Shown here: piece after piece, positions 11,544 to 24,824 of the stretch
Numbering within the stretch: the first letter of the stretch is position 1
How the letters are laid out: each line of letters begins with the position of its first letter
Translations under genes and position numbers: made by a program
NCBI GenBank assembly: GCA_037903475.1
Contig: JBAJFG010000089.1
Coordinates: 1 to 64,000 of the forward strand
DNA: 64,000 nucleotides
Origin: Ancylostoma caninum
Taxonomy: Eukaryota; Nematoda; Chromadorea; Rhabditida; Ancylostomatidae
Reading direction: 5' to 3'
The notes under the pieces: model-generated
Seen by the model: the letters and a program-made list of their open reading frames with translations, nothing else
What the model was told of the DNA's origin: nothing
Databases searched by the model: none

Positions 11544-14500
11544 ATTTGTCGATTTGATGGCTCCGTCAACTAATGCTGCTTTGGTAAAAGTGATTGTCGC
11601 TTGTCTTGACTACGAACACGACTACTGTTATCTTTCGAAAGTTATACTTCAGAAGGCGTTGACGTCAACATGTGAGGTGAGCACCATAATTAGCCGTACA
11701 GCCCGTTGAGTGGCTTGAACATTCTCGCAAACGACTCTTCACCGCCATTCACAAAAGCGGCTTTTAGCTTTGAGAGCTAATGGCTTCTATGAGGCGGTTT
11801 TCGGAAAAGTCCTAGAATCGAACAATTGCGCCACTTTTTTGTTGCTTCACACCCTTTGTTGTTTCCGTTCGAGCAGCTTATTCGCAAATACAAGATGTAA
11901 GGCTGTCAGAGCGACAACATGGGGACATCATACATGCGTATTTGTTATATTTCGTTAAAAGCTTAGACGTGAGATTTAGTGCCCATGCGTTCTAAAAAAA
12001 TTGTACCAGGCGGCCTTAATAAATGGTAAATAGTAATACAACTACACAAGAAAAGTTTTGGTTCGTAGAGGTGACTTTCTCTATTCCAGAATTTCTAACG
12101 CAAAAATTAGGAATAAATGCTTTAATATTTCTAGCTTAGAGTGAACCAGGGAGCTTCATGATGTTTGCTTGGTACATGAATTATTAAGTGGAAAGTCCGG
12201 AGTTAATTTCTTCCACAGTTTTTTACATTAACCCCGTCAATCACTCGCGGGGGAGATGAAAATTTGCTTTCAGCGACCTAAAACCACGGTTAGGGCTAAA
12301 TTCTTTACCGTTAGAGCCGGCTCGGCTTCTGTTCGTTCGATTAAGACCACCGGAGTCATCAGATCCTTGGCCTCTTTCAAACGGGCAATGGCAAAAACCT
12401 TACTCAAGTCATTGGTTTCCTTAATTTTATGCTCAGGATCATGTTTGTTTTAATTGTTATGCTCGTTTTTTCACGACTGTCTTATACATCGTGCTCGAAT
12501 AAAATTTAAAAAAATAAAAAACACAACTATGCTCAGGACCGAATAAAAATCGAATAACTCAGTCCATTTAATTACTCATTCAGGACTAGATCTGAAGACC
12601 CAAATGCTTACGTATCGTTCCTGAAGGAGTGTATTGCTCCTTCTTTTTCAAACATCTGGACTATAGACTTATTCGAAATCGAATTTTCGAATTACAAATA
12701 AATTGCGAGGTATCTGTTGCCTCATTCGGTCCTAAGTATACAAATAAGCACAGCATGGAATGCATTTTGCTCTACTTGGAACAGTGATATGCCACTACGA
12801 ATCAACAAAGAGGAATGAGCATCATATTCCCAAATGTGATCAAAAGGCTGCCGCAAGGACGCTGAACTGCTCGCCAATTTTGTTGACGATGCATGTAAGC
12901 GGTATAGTCAAATATTAGGGTGGTAAGAAAGTCTTGGGCCGTTTCAGACTTTTTTCTGCTTTATTTTATTACTCAGCATACAATGGAATTTACTCAACAA
13001 TATAATCACCATAGTTAGTCATTGCAGTGTCCCACCTAACGGGCAGGTCAATGGTCCCCTTATCACAGAACTGGGGAGACTGGGGTCAAGGAAATCGCTG
13101 ACCGCCCTTTTAACATCCTATCGTCAGCTCTGGTGAATTCTTTCATAGATAGGAATGCCTTATAGGAGCGAACTAAGTGGTAGTTCGAAGAGACAGTGTC
13201 CGAAGAATAAGGCAGGGGATGAATCTTGTCCCAGTCCAGGTCCTCCAATTTTTCATGGGTCTTTAGCTAACTGGGGCCCAGCGTCATCATGGGGAAGGTG
13301 TACAGAATCTCATCTCGGCCGCTTTTGTCGAACAGTGTCTGCGACTTTCTGGAACTGATTCGCGTAAATGTTGCCGGTGACAGTGTGTGCTTGTGTGAGC
13401 AGCTCGTAATACAACATTCACGAATTCCAAAAGTAGCGAAGGAGAAATCTGTTTGAGTGGGGATGCGACACGGTGGGACTTTTCCTCGAGGAAGGCACGT
13501 GGCACGATGCAATTAGAATCGTAGAGGACCCAATTCTCACCTACATTAATCGGGTCTTCCAGGAACTTTCGCTGCTGGAAGAGAAGGAAGACTGATCATG
13601 GCTTGAAGGTGCTGTTGTAGAATTGACGTTGTAACTAAAGTTAAGGAAGGCAAGCCGGCTATATATGCCTATTGTAGAAGTTCCGGGAGTGGCCTACAAC
13701 TATCACATAATACATATGTAGATCATGGGTACTGACCAATAGTCGAAAGTTTGGGACTTCCAAAAAAGGCTGGCTCAAGACTTCCTTACCAACCTAATAT
13801 ACCCTAACCCTTGGGTGAAGTACCATGCAGCAAGCCTGAAGAGGAAATCCATGATTTTACATCTTCCTGAGGTCCTTATAGAGCCACTGCTACGAAAGTA
13901 GTACAAGCTGAACGATCAGTGAGCTATGACTGTAAGCTTTTAACGGTTACTGTTCAAAATCATCGAGATCTTCATGATCATTCATGACTTCTTCGATTCT
14001 CATGCATTCTCTGTCGAATTTTCCGATCCGAGCTCCATTTGGATTTGTCCCCACTCTCACTGTGTTCCTACGAATGCTAGTCTGGTTTTGCTTAGTTATG
14101 CGTTCACGATTCTTAGCCCTAAATGCCTTCGTATTGGACCACTTTCGCTTGCTTGACTGACCATTAAGAGGTACCTCAGATATCACCATTGAGCGGAAAT
14201 TTAGTTTTTTTTTAATGGTAGAATAAGGACGCATATGATCCAAGTAGCGATTGAAAAAAATCGCTGCTGGTTGTTGGGATTTCCCTCCGAGAGTGTGACT
14301 AAACGTGCATAATCCAGGAATTGTGTGGAAAGTAAGATTACATATCCAAAATGGATTTTGAGAAATACAAAATCGATAAGGTGAATAAGAATGTTTGCGC
14401 TGTTTCTAGGGATAGATTGATCTGGTACTAAAACGTTTCCAATTGTAGTTAGTTATTATGGAGCAATCTGCTGCCATAATACATCATCTTGAGGATGTGT

Positions 14501-17500
14501 TTAAAGAAGTTCAGTCGGAAATGGCGAAGGGGCAAAAAATGCAGAGATGCGAGACTTGAAAAGGAATAGCGTTTTAAAAAACAAATGCTTGAAAAATAAC
14601 AAAGAAAAATAAAGTAAAATGATGAAAAGAATGCCCTATGAGGAATATAGGCTAGTTTTCAGTTGAATGTGTAGCATTGAAGTCACGAAATATCCACATA
14701 CATTAACAATCGGGGACATGCGCGGAAGCGTCGCGCTTCCGATTGTTGTTGTCCGATGTGAGTTTTTCATGTAACCGGCGAAACGAGAGAATTCGTAGTT
14801 AGGACATCTGCCTTACCTATGTCTGACGTATAAGCAACAGGCTAGTGAAATTTTGGAATTTTTATTTGAGCTATAAACGTACATTTGGAGATAAAATGTT
14901 CCACCATTTCCTACAATTTCTCCATGATTTTGTCTTGTTCTCCTTGTCGGGGAGTAACTTTACTGTTTATGCCATTTTTTTTTTCAGCTTCGCTCTTATC
15001 TATGGCGCCAAAGGCATCTCTCCTTTCATTTTCTGTAACTCCTTGTTTTGTAACTCATCGACACTTCTCCATCTGCAAGCTGTCGTTGCTGTCGTACTTT
15101 TTTATCTCATGTTTCCCATCCAAATTACCAATCCTCATTGAATTTTTACATTTGAACTCTTTGAGTTTCTTGTTTCCGGTTCTACATTAGCATCATCAAA
15201 AATGCTCGCTGGGAGATACGAAATTTTATTTATTTTGACCTAAAACCGACGTTATAGCTTAATTCTTTACAGTTAGAGCCATTTCGGCATATAGACAGAA
15301 AGTTTACATGAGCTACCTGGAGAAGGTAGATGAAAGCTTACTCTGATTCAAGAACATGAAGTAGTTGATTAGTAAGTTGTGTGTTCATACGTATGTTCGT
15401 TTGAGAAAAGATTACATTCCTCGGATCCATGGTCTTTATTAAGTATGGATGATAAAAGTAATACCCATGCCATAGCGCTTCATGCGGTCTTATTGACGTG
15501 TTCTACCCATTTTCTGAAGTGATTTTAGTCTGCGAGGCGATGGTGCACTCGTTTTCTGTCCGCATTGGCGTACCGACGGCTTCCAAATTTCAATGAATGG
15601 GGGTTTCGTCTCCTTCTGGGACAACTGGGGGACGAATCGGTGAAAATAGTTCGTCAGGCCATCCGAATTTTGCATATGTGGCTACCGGTAAGTTCTTTTT
15701 GCGATTTTTCCACGAAATTTACTGTTCATACCTAAGTTTTCATGTGTCAAATTTGCTCAGAGTCGAATTTGAGAAAAAAATCTTCGATAAGATTCATTGA
15801 TTTACAGACGTTCAATAAGCTGAGATGTTCTCGCTTTGTTCCATTGTTTGCGTTATATCTAGTCCCATTAGAAAGCTTTTTATCTCCAGTATTACGAGAA
15901 CGCAGCTCGCTGGCTGCGAACAGCCCAGCTTGATAATTTCGGCGAAGCGGGAACTCTCCTAAAAGTGCACATGTATGCAGATGAAAACTGGTGTATGTTG
16001 GACGATGCTGGAACACGAGAGGCTGTAAAGTTTTGGTTGGAGGTAGCATATTTTCACTTGTGTTCCCACAATTTTTCAAGGGAAGGCGAGCTTTCTTTCA
16101 GTCATTTGGAGTAAGATATGTCGAAACGATTGAGGATGACATGAGGGATGCGCTTTTGTCTGTTCGCCGAACTCTCACTGGAACGTTTTCGAGAGCGAGC
16201 GGGGAGAGGTTTGTGACCTCTTTTAACCTTGAATCAATGTTCATTGTTATCAAATCCTCTTAATCGTCTGGCTTTCACAGGGAAGGTATTGGATTGGAGC
16301 CGATTTTTCAGATTCGTTTTGATTCCTTTGGAAGGGCATAATTCGTCTGTTTTTGCGTCAAAATCTTGAGAGAAAAAAAAACTCCAGCTGCTACTTTTCT
16401 GAGAGACTTGACTCACTGATTGATTGCGGAAATCATACTCATTTTGTACAGGAGTCGTATTTTAGTAGCATTACGACAAGTGTACGCTAGCTACGGTGCC
16501 CAAAAAGCTTTTTGGAACTTTGCGCAGATGAGCTCATTCACACGCTGACCATAATTCTGTACGTCCTTGTCATTAAGTCAATTAAATCAATTAATCAACA
16601 ATCAATTAATGCGATATTCGTCAAGCGTATAGCGTGAGATTGTCAGGGGTGGGGTCGCATTGGATTGAGGGGGAGGGGAGGGGACGTGGAGTGGACAAGG
16701 GCGCAGTTTGTATGCAGAAAGGGTGGGGTGAGCGCTGCGAGGGAACAGAGATTGTAATGGCACGGGTAGGAAATTCGAAGAATGGTTCCGGTGCATTATC
16801 GAAAGGGTGGATAATCACATGCTCAAGGGTGGCAGTTGGGTATAGACAGTGTAGCGTATGGATAAACATGTTGGAAGGGTACTAGATAAAGGGCAAATTT
16901 GTATACGGTGACATGTTTACCATGGGTAATCTGAGTGATTTATCCGGGTCCTGACGGGGCGGTACCATTACCGTCCGAGAGAGGAGAATGAAGTCAACCC
17001 GAAGGTTTACTTTTTATCATCGCCGTGGTTGACGCTGTGTAGGAAGTTCAGAAGTCTGTGAGATACCACTGCTGTATCTTTCCGTACTATGCATATCTCT
17101 ACAAAATGGAGTTACAATACAAACTGAGCAGGATTTTCGCAGTCAATGTATCGAGTAACGCTTTTAGGCACAGTTTCGGCGGACTTCTCTTAGTTTTTAC
17201 GTAGAAATAGCCCGATTAGTGATAATTCTTCTGAAGTTTGAGATTTCTTCCCTTTAGAATCTCACTATATCACCTTTTATTTGCAGATCCGAGAACGCCA
17301 ACCTTCGCGTGCCACCTCATCTTTTTTACGCGCTCTGCTGTCACGAATTCGGACGAAGTCTTTTGTCCGAAATGAATGTGATCGACACTTTGGCTAGCAA
17401 TTTGTCTGACGAAGAGGATCCGATGAAAGTCAAGGCTGCTCTCATGGCTCTAGGTCATATAGGAAGTCATAGGAAAGGTAATACTGTTATGATTTCACCA

Positions 17501-20500
17501 AAATGTTTACATAGGCATAGATATATACACTCTAGGTTTTGATCTTCTTCCTGCTGGTATAGTTCCGCAAATGGTTCGATTGGCTGAAGAGTCGCCTATT
17601 CTTACGGTTCGCGGTTACGGCTTTTGGGCACTGAATCTGTTGAGCGTTTCCCTCTCTGGTCAGTGATTATTTTTTGAGCTCTTATCTTTCTCATCCTCGA
17701 TCGGTAACCGCATGCATCATTGAGATTACAGAGGGTAAACGTATTAAGACCCCACGAATTCACTCTTCCTCAGCACGTCAAAACTTATCCTGTTCAATCT
17801 CCATTATGCATACAGGCCCGAGTTATCAGAGGTAATCGTACGGGGTAAAATGTGGTGACGTAGTAATGATAAAAAGTAACCTCATACGTATTCCTCTCCC
17901 TCGCCCCCCTCCGCCAACCATAGAGCAGAAATATGAAACCCTTTTCAGCGCACAGCATCCTACCCCCTCCATTCATAAGTCATTGTTTTTATAGAAATTA
18001 CCCTTGCAAAACTGATGTGTTTAAATTCCTATTTGATGCTGAGCTAAATCGATACCTTTCTTTGATTTTCATCATAATTCTTTGCTTATCTTCCACGTTT
18101 GGGTCCATTTCTTCCAGTTGGAGTGCATTGTTGACGCCCACCTTACAGAATCCATGGAGATACCTTATCATCACCGTTCCTCCTTTTTTTTGCAATTTCC
18201 AGACCTCCCCGGTTCAAACGATCCCCATCCCGGCCTCTAGCTTCACTCTTGATCCTGTACTCCTAAAATACAGTCCGGGCTCAAGTGTGTAACGATAATT
18301 TACCAACAGAGGATAGTATGAGAGAGGGGAGGAGAACGATTGTTGTGGAGGTGTAGGGGTTTGTGTACAGAAATTGTGGGGAGGCAGAGTTGGGGGTGGG
18401 AGTGTTGCATTTTCCTCACAGGAGTGAAGAGGTTGTATTAGCGAGGAGAGTCCTCTTGAGGGCTCGAATTTGAACATAGAAGTGAGGGTTTCACTTTTGC
18501 ATGGTGAGAAACGTAAGGGGAAGGGGTTGAGGGGTAATGCGGGTACCGATTTTTATGACTACCACTCTTGACCGTGGATACACCCTTTATTCCTAGTCTG
18601 CAAAGTATTGCATGCAAAAAATTGCATGCCTATTCAGGAGCAGGAGCTCTGGCACAGTTTGGCTGGGAGAGCAACCATCATCGCGAAGCGCTTGAGCGTA
18701 TGCGAAAGAAGAGCTCGGTCGTTGCTGATGTACAGCAAGGTCCATCTCCATTTTCATCTAATCCTCAGGTTGACTTTACAATATTGAGCGTTTTTAAGTC
18801 ATTCTGTAATAGAAAATCGAAAATAAAATTTCTTTTTAGATCATTGTAAGGGCTCCTCGTAGTAGGAGTGGCAGCGAGAATCGTGCACCGTCTCGACAGC
18901 GATCGAATAGCGCTGGTGTGCTCAAATTTGCTGAATTGCGCACGACGCCTACATCTTCAGTTAGGTTGCGTAGAACAAAGAGCTCAACAGCGGTTTATGT
19001 CCCCTCAGATCCAAGGAGAATCCCCCGACGGGAAAGGTTGTGATGTTGCCATGGTTCTTTAAATATAGATGAAGTCCTTGAATTTAGTGATGATCAACAG
19101 CCTCGTTTTGAACGCGCAGTGACAGGCGACTCAGTGTTCACCAGTGGGCTCGGTTCTCTTAGTGAGGACTCGACTGAAGGTGTAGTGCAACAATTACTGC
19201 TTGATTCTTTGAGAATTTTACGAATTTCCAAAAATTCCTAGCTGGAAGACGACCGGCTGCAACATTGGATTCGCTCGTCAGCGAATGGGAATCGCGTTCC
19301 AGAGCCTCAACTATCGCATATTGCTTGAATCAGGGATTAATTGGCAACAAAAATAATCTCATCATTCAGGGAACGGTAAGTTGTGGAATGCATCTCGCCG
19401 TAGGTAGATACACCATGGACCATGGTATACGTGATTCTATGCAAAACTGCCGAGAAAACCCTTTCCGAGGCCCAAGTTTTGGATAGCTTGTGGGCGGGGC
19501 AAAGCAGGACCAGGGGGAACCTGCATCATGTACTCATTTGTTGGTCTGTCATGGAGCGCACTTCCTGTCATATTAGGGAATGGATGATGAGGAACTCTCA
19601 CTAGAAGTACCATTTTCCTGAGGAGGTGGGCTCCTGTGAGCGCGTTATTCAGGAATCTCGTTCTCCCCTCTGGCCCCACCGTTGGCTCCGCCCACAAGCT
19701 CCCCAAGAGTTGGGGCTCGAGAACTGGTTTCCAGCTTCTTTAAAGAAATACCTTCTACTGACACGGTTTTTCAGTGCAAAACAGAAAATATTCAGGTGGC
19801 TGACATGGTGCGTGATCCTCATCATGCGAATGCAGTGCGAGAAAAGTGGAAATTGGCGCCATTGAAAAGCAAACGGACTCTAGAAGTGAATCGCAATCTC
19901 GCAGATCCCGCGATATACATTTATATGACTAAGGATGAGGTGATTTTCATAAATCAGCGCTTTTGATGCATTCTTCCATACGTGGAACTATCTGTCTACT
20001 AAGTGTGATTCTAATGGTGTTCTGAAGCAGAAGATGCAAGCATACCTTACGCATGAAATGAGCACCTATGGACGACTTTTTATACATCATTTTGTAAAAA
20101 GACAGTTTCAATACGATTTAGGAAATGTCTTTGTCTCGATTTCGTCATGAGATGCTTGACGATCCATGGTTGAAAGATGAGTTGCTTCGACGGGAGATGG
20201 AACCGACAAACGCGGTGGAGACTATTCAGATTCTTCACTTCATCGCTCTTCCTTCGGATATTGATATTATTTGTTCGGTGAGTTTCTTACATCTCCACAA
20301 ATTTCCCATGAAGCTTGCTGCATAGAGTTCTTTGAGGTGGGATTAGAATGAGCTAGGTGTGAAAAGTTGACGGTCAAGAGGTGCGCTTGAAAATTTCTCA
20401 CACCTCTCTCGCACGTCGCTCGCACCTATAATTGCAGGTGTCTTATATACATGTGACCGAAGCGAATATATTCGACGAAGTTTTCGAATATTCGAATAAT

Positions 20501-22824
20501 TCATTCATTCGGCTTTTTAAAGGATGAGCATATTCGAACTATTCATTCATTCGGGTTGTTCATAATTAGAGTTATTCGAATAATTTGTTTATTCGGACAC
20601 CTAGAGAAAGCTAGTATTCGAACGATTCGTTCATTCGACTGTCTGAGAAGTGGCAAATTCGAAATATTCGTTTATTCGGCTTGGGAACATTTGACATTTG
20701 AATATTGATGGCATGATGACTATTATAGATTCGAATTATTCATTCATGTCTTGTAAGAGCTGCCCAAAGAGAGCAATAGGTATCCCCTAACAAGATCATG
20801 CCTCAAAGACTCGTTGCGACCCCCAGCGATTCCCGCAAATCGGCTGACGAGGCCCTAATATCTCCTGAGGCCGATCTTTGCAGGTGCGAGTAACAAATCT
20901 TGATAGTGGCGGCCAGGAACGAAAACTTTGAAAGCTATAATTGAAATGGTATTGGACCGAATATTCGATTCGAATTATTCATTCATGATTTCGACTTTGA
21001 TTTCAAAAAGTCGGTTATTCGGATAATTCATTCATTCGGGTGGCCGAAAAAGTTCTACATTCGAACAGTTCGTTCATTCATATATTTAAAACACCTTATT
21101 CGAATTATTCAAATTTTCGAATATTGCAAAAAGCCCCATATTCGAACTATTCAGAATTCGAATATCTCAAATTTTCTATTTTTCGAATTATTCAAAAATT
21201 CAAATATTTCAAAAATCGTCGAGTATTCCAATGAATAATGTCTTGTAAGAGCTGCCCATACCCATATGTATGAAAGGAGGATAGTGAATGTATGAAAGAA
21301 GATAGTAGTATATGTGTAATAAACTCGTAAGATACTCTGTAACTTCTCACAGTAGTGCTAATGAAGCGAATCTTCTTTACATTGTCCAAACTTCAGATAT
21401 ATTAAGGTAATCAAATAAATAAAATGATGCTATCCGGGAGCTTCACTTAGTGTGGTAGTTTCTTCGTTTCGTGAATAGTTTAGACACCTCTGTACACTTT
21501 TATCGGCCAGCTTTCTGTACCCTAGCACCTTCCTCCAGCATACCTTTAGGTGATTCTATGCAAAACGGCCGAAAAAAACCCGATTTCGAACTCCAATTCA
21601 ATTTTTGGGGAGATTGAGGGCGGGGCGGGGCAGAAGTGGGTGGGGAAGTGATTATAATGAATAATGCACTCTCGAAAAGCCAAGAAATTCGTATTTTACA
21701 TGACATTTTCTTATCATCCAGTCCCTAAGGATGGAAATTGTGAGGTTCATGTGTGAACAACAAGCGAGTACACGATGCGGAAGCCGTGTGCCCCTCCTTT
21801 GGCTCCGCGCACAAGCTCCCCTAAAAATTATGGTTCAGAAACCCGTCATTTATGGTTGCTGCGCGTCAAATTCGACGCGGCGATATACAATGAAGAATGG
21901 GGATGAGAAGAAAATTCTTAGCAGATAGCAAATGGTTCCTAGTTTTGCCGTCGCGACGGGCACGCGAACAGATCGCGTCTCCATTTTTGCCGCGTCCAGA
22001 CACCGCGGAAACTTCGTGAAATTTCGGGCCGACACGTCAAATTTGACGGGCCGCCAAATGGGTTTTCTTGCAGTTCTGCTGGATCACGCATCCGGACTGA
22101 TCTATCGGGGAGTAGAACGTTGCGTATTTCCTTAATCCATGTCAATGCCGCTTTTTCAGAATATTTTTCCCTTACGTTCTGGAGGAACTGCGATTGATCT
22201 AGTACTCAGCGCTTTCGCAGCTGAACTGGCTGATGAGGTATTGCGTTTTCCACCAGCTTGGATTTCCATATGAAAAACTGAACTTTCAGTTAGAAGATCG
22301 AGGGGCGCGTAGTGGTCATAGTCGTAGCCAACGAACTGACGCACGGATTACCCACTCAGCGTATCGTTGCTTCTACTGCAGCTCGAAGGAAAAAGGTAAA
22401 AAAAAATCTCGTCAATTTACTCCTTCTTAGTTTATCTCCGCTTTTGTATTTTTACTATTTGGATATCCATTATTTTCTTTGATTATATTTACAAACGCAA
22501 TTTTCTATTTGTCATCCCTCAGGCGACTTCGCACTTCCCCAGCAGGATGTCTCAGGTTTACGGCAGGAAGTCCTCAATCAGGTGGATATGTTAGAAATTC
22601 AACAATCCACTCCTGAAAAGAAATTGCTACTGTAAGTTTATTGCGGTTTTCCACTGATTCTTCGCTCACTACAATCGTTCTTTAGGCTCCGGAGTGCTTA
22701 CCCATGGTTATTTGAATGGCCTTGCCTTTACTCGGATGTGCTTGAGCTTCTCGATGAGTATCGTTTCAAGTCCAAATCGCGTGCATTTCTTCAAGAGATT
22801 TTCTACAAAGCTTTACGAATATGA
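11544..22824 (+). CDS. rict-1: Rictor orthologue, TORC2 subunit (C-terminal ~723 residues, 16 exons)
   Basis: Scaffold subunit of TOR complex 2, which phosphorylates AKT/SGK-type kinases. Exons read from splice sites: 11544-11676, 15529-15687, 15890-16042, 16102-16208, 17287-17477, 17536-17658, 18638-18768, 18840-19036, 19088-19179, 19242-19375, 19775-19939, 20122-20277, 22160-22237, 22290-22395, 22523-22631, 22686-22824. All junction phases agree and the last exon ends in TGA. Recalled human Rictor aligns along its order: VIVACLDYEHDY (HEAT region), NEWGFRLLLGQLGDESVKI, YVETIEDDMRDALL, KVKAALMALGHIGSHRKG and TVRGYGFWALNLL (Rictor domain V), then IALPSDIDIICS, a YRCFYCSS Cys pair (human CLYC), and LRQEVLN...PCLYSDVLELL at the C-terminus. 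The middle (18840-19939) is Ser/Arg-rich and poorly conserved, as in the family. The N-terminal 600 or so residues were not found and should lie upstream. Introns 11677-15528 and 20278-22159 are swollen by repeats. Very sure of identity; the 19037 donor (GTTGTG) is the weakest junction. Confidence 0.93.
12915..13797 (-). mobile_element. mariner-like element relic in rict-1 intron
   Basis: TTAGGGTGGTAAGAAAGTCT at the left mirrors AGACTTCCTTACCAACCTAA at the right, with TA at each side. The minus strand retains the transposase C-terminal region: DLDWDKIHPLPYSSDTVSSN followed by YHLVRS. This matches the family pattern in which PHPPYSPDLAPSDYHL holds the catalytic Asp; here that region is altered and interrupted by stops. 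Non-functional. Confidence 0.8.
13947..14408 (-). CDS. Open frame of ~150 codons inside a rict-1 intron, antisense
   Basis: The minus-strand frame is open from just after a TAG near 14409 to the stop at 13947. The first in-frame ATG is at 14243. The product is basic in the middle (KRKWSNTKAFRAKNRER) and ends in an acidic tail (NDHEDLDDFEQ). It has no Cys-rich or membrane segment in the part after the ATG. Its length stands out in this AT-rich intron. It may be one exon of a nested gene or part of an unidentified transposon. Nothing nearby confirms splicing. Confidence 0.25.
16621..16870. repeat. G-rich dispersed repeat, copy 1 (rict-1 intron)
   Basis: GGGGGAGGGGAGGGGACGTG with a GTATGCAGAAAGGGTGGGG segment. 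A diverged copy of the same layout is at 18290-18480. The minus-strand Pro-rich frames here are composition artefacts. Confidence 0.5.
19431..19735. mobile_element. GTGATTCTATGCAAAACTGCC foldback, copy A (rict-1 intron)
   Basis: The left arm has GTGATTCTATGCAAAACTGC, then GCTTGTGGGCGGGGC. The right arm has GGCTCCGCCCACAAGCTCCC. Related to 57206-57517 and 21550-21846; the outer right end is worn. Confidence 0.65.
20458..21235. repeat. TTCGAAT/ATTCATTCATTCGG array in a rict-1 intron
   Basis: Two blocks (20458-20735 and 20959-21235) of units such as TTCGAATAATTCATTCATTC, with TTCGAA palindromes. A direct repeat TCTTGTAAGAGCTGCCCA follows each block (20745 and 21241). Related in sequence to the arrays at 49510 and 50785. 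Confidence 0.75.
21550..21846. mobile_element. Foldback of the same family, copy B (rict-1 intron)
   Basis: The left arm is GTGATTCTATGCAAAACGGC. The right arm is GGCTCCGCGCACAAGCTCCC, ending near GAAACCCG. The outer right terminal repeat is missing. Confidence 0.6.
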
Positions 22825-23649
22825 TTCTTGCCACTCTAAATTGCTCAAAGATTGCTTGTCCAGTCAGAAATTCCTAGTCAGGTTGTGTTATAGTCATATC
22901 ATAGTATTTATTCTTTATATTTGGTCTCAGTTTTGCTCATTGTGCTTCACTTGGCTCCCGGACTATCTATGCCTCCCGGACTATCTATCTTTCATTAGGC
23001 GACTATCAGTTCTATGATAGGGATATGTTTGGAAGACAACTGGTCTTACGATTATTTTCTTTGGTTTTCTGAGAGAAGCATGCAACACCCCGGAGTAATG
23101 AGAATAAAAGTAGATGGTGATCGCTCCCTTAATGTTCGAGTGAAGGTTTTTCTTGAATCGTTCACTGCGTGAGTAGTTGCTATTGATAGTCCATGAATAT
23201 TGATGTTGATATGTCAAGATAAACAATAAAAGACTTCTCGCATTCATGAGTAAGCTGAGTTGGATGCAGTTGTAAAATTACAATAAATTCTAGTTACATA
23301 GTGATCAATGGTTGCCTACAGGCACATCCGTCGCATTTCAATTTTATTTTCAATATTTTTGTATAATTTTGTTGCTGCTTATTTCGCTTTTTTCCGGATG
23401 CAGTTTTCTCCACGTACTTATTATCTTTTGGGTACAAATCATATATGATTCGAAAGTGCGAATCTTCCTCTACAAGAGCAGTCTAAACAGTTTTTTTCTA
23501 GAATGACTGTTTGAGTTTTAAGCCTGCGAAGTGGAGCGATGAGTCAGTAAAAAACAACACAACCGCTACCTATCCTGCCACCCAGTTAAAGCTCGAAAAG
23601 TCATCAAAACTGTGCAAGCGACTTTTACTAAGTATGAAAAAGAAGTTTT
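22825..23649. other. rict-1 3' flank
   Basis: AT-rich. It holds three AATAAA-type hexamers between 23103 and 23285 and a short direct repeat CTCCCGGACTATCTAT near 22955. No gene seen before the Gypsy fragment. Confidence 0.5.
23103..23108 (+). terminator. Candidate poly(A) signal for rict-1
   Basis: AATAAA about 280 bp after the rict-1 stop codon, on the same strand. It is the first consensus hexamer after the stop. The cleavage site itself cannot be seen. Confidence 0.45.
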
Positions 23650-24824
23650 GTTCGAAATGACTGGTCACCAGCGGTTTTTAGGCTCAAAGAAGACATATTT
23701 GGTTCCGATGACACCGATTCCAATGGAAATGTAAGACTTTGTGCCGATTTCTCCACGGGTTTAAACGACGCTTTAATACTACATCAGCATCCACTCCTGA
23801 CAATAGAGAAGATATTCACAAAGCTAAATGGTGTCCAGTTGTTCTCTCAAATTGACCTTGCGGATGCCTACTCACAAGCCGAAGTGGATGAAGATTCCAG
23901 GGAACTCCTCACGATCAATACCCATCGTGGACTGTTTCGCTACAATCCACTTCCTTTTGGAGTCAAGTCCGCCCCTGGAATTTTCCAGCAAATCAATGAC
24001 TCAATGATTGCTGGCCTTCCGGGCGTCGCCGCTTACCTTGATGATGTCATCGTCACTGGACAACCCCAAATGAACATATTCGGAACCTGGAAGCATTGTT
24101 TGATAGAATCTCCAGTTATGAGTTCCGTGTGCGCATCGACAAATGCCACTTCATGATGCCGGAGATAAGATACCTCGGCAACATAGTTGACAAAGACGGA
24201 CGACGCCCTAATCCTGAAAAAGTCCGAGCTATCACTAAGAGGCCGCCTCCAAAAGACCAGACACAACTGCGCTCTCTGCTTGGAATGATAAACTACTACG
24301 GCGCATTCATACCAGACATGCGTCGTCTTCGGGCTCCCCTCGACGCCCTATTGAAGAAGGACACACCGTTCGTGTGGTTGTCTGAGTGTCAGGAAGCTTT
24401 TCAGAAAGCCAAGGATGTCCTGATGTCACCGTTACTGCTCACTCATTACAACCCAAACTTGGAGCTCATTGTTGCAGCCGATGCTTCCGACTATGGGATA
24501 GGAGCAGTGATTCTACATCGCTACCCTGATGGAAGTGAGAAAGCAATATACCATGCTAGCCGCAGCCTCACTGATACAGAGAAGTATGGTCAAATCGAAA
24601 AAGGACTCGCTCTGGTCTACGAATCCGCAAATTTCACAGGTACCTTTTTTGGACGACAATTCACCCTTCTCACTGACCATAAAGCGCTAGTTGCGATTTT
24701 CGGCACGAAAAATGGAATTCCAGTATACGCAGCAAACCGACTTCTCCACAGGTCACTCATACTTCGCTGCTACGATTTCACTGAAGCTCAACTACCAAGC
24801 CAAGTCAAGCCTGCACGATGCTGA
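23650..24824 (+). pseudogene. Gypsy-type retrotransposon pol fragment (reverse transcriptase + RNase H), frameshifted
   Basis: The first frame (about 23650-24075) has reverse transcriptase motifs: VRLCADFSTGLNDAL, QIDLADAY, LPFGVKSAPGIFQQI and the active-site AYLDDVIV. Near 24070 a one-base shift moves the frame. The second frame (to 24824) continues with KCHFMMPEIRYLGNIVDKDG, SLLGMINYYG, then RNase H: ADASDYGIGAVI and the TDHKALV box. This is the Ty3/Gypsy order. No integrase, protease or paired LTR was recognised. The element lies just downstream of rict-1 on the same strand. It is broken and cannot be autonomous. Confidence 0.88.

Noticed and set aside
11758..11820. Segment reading RLLALRANGFYEAVFGKVLE as the rict-1 exon after 11676
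   Set aside because: It superficially resembles human VLLRANVEFFNNWG and is in phase, but the acceptor (TTCACAAAAG) is poor. The exon at 15529-15687 matches the family residue for residue at the right length and continues correctly.
16602..16885. Pro-rich frames on the minus strand and Gly-rich frame on the plus strand
   Set aside because: They come from a G-rich dispersed repeat inside a rict-1 intron, with a diverged copy at 18290-18480.
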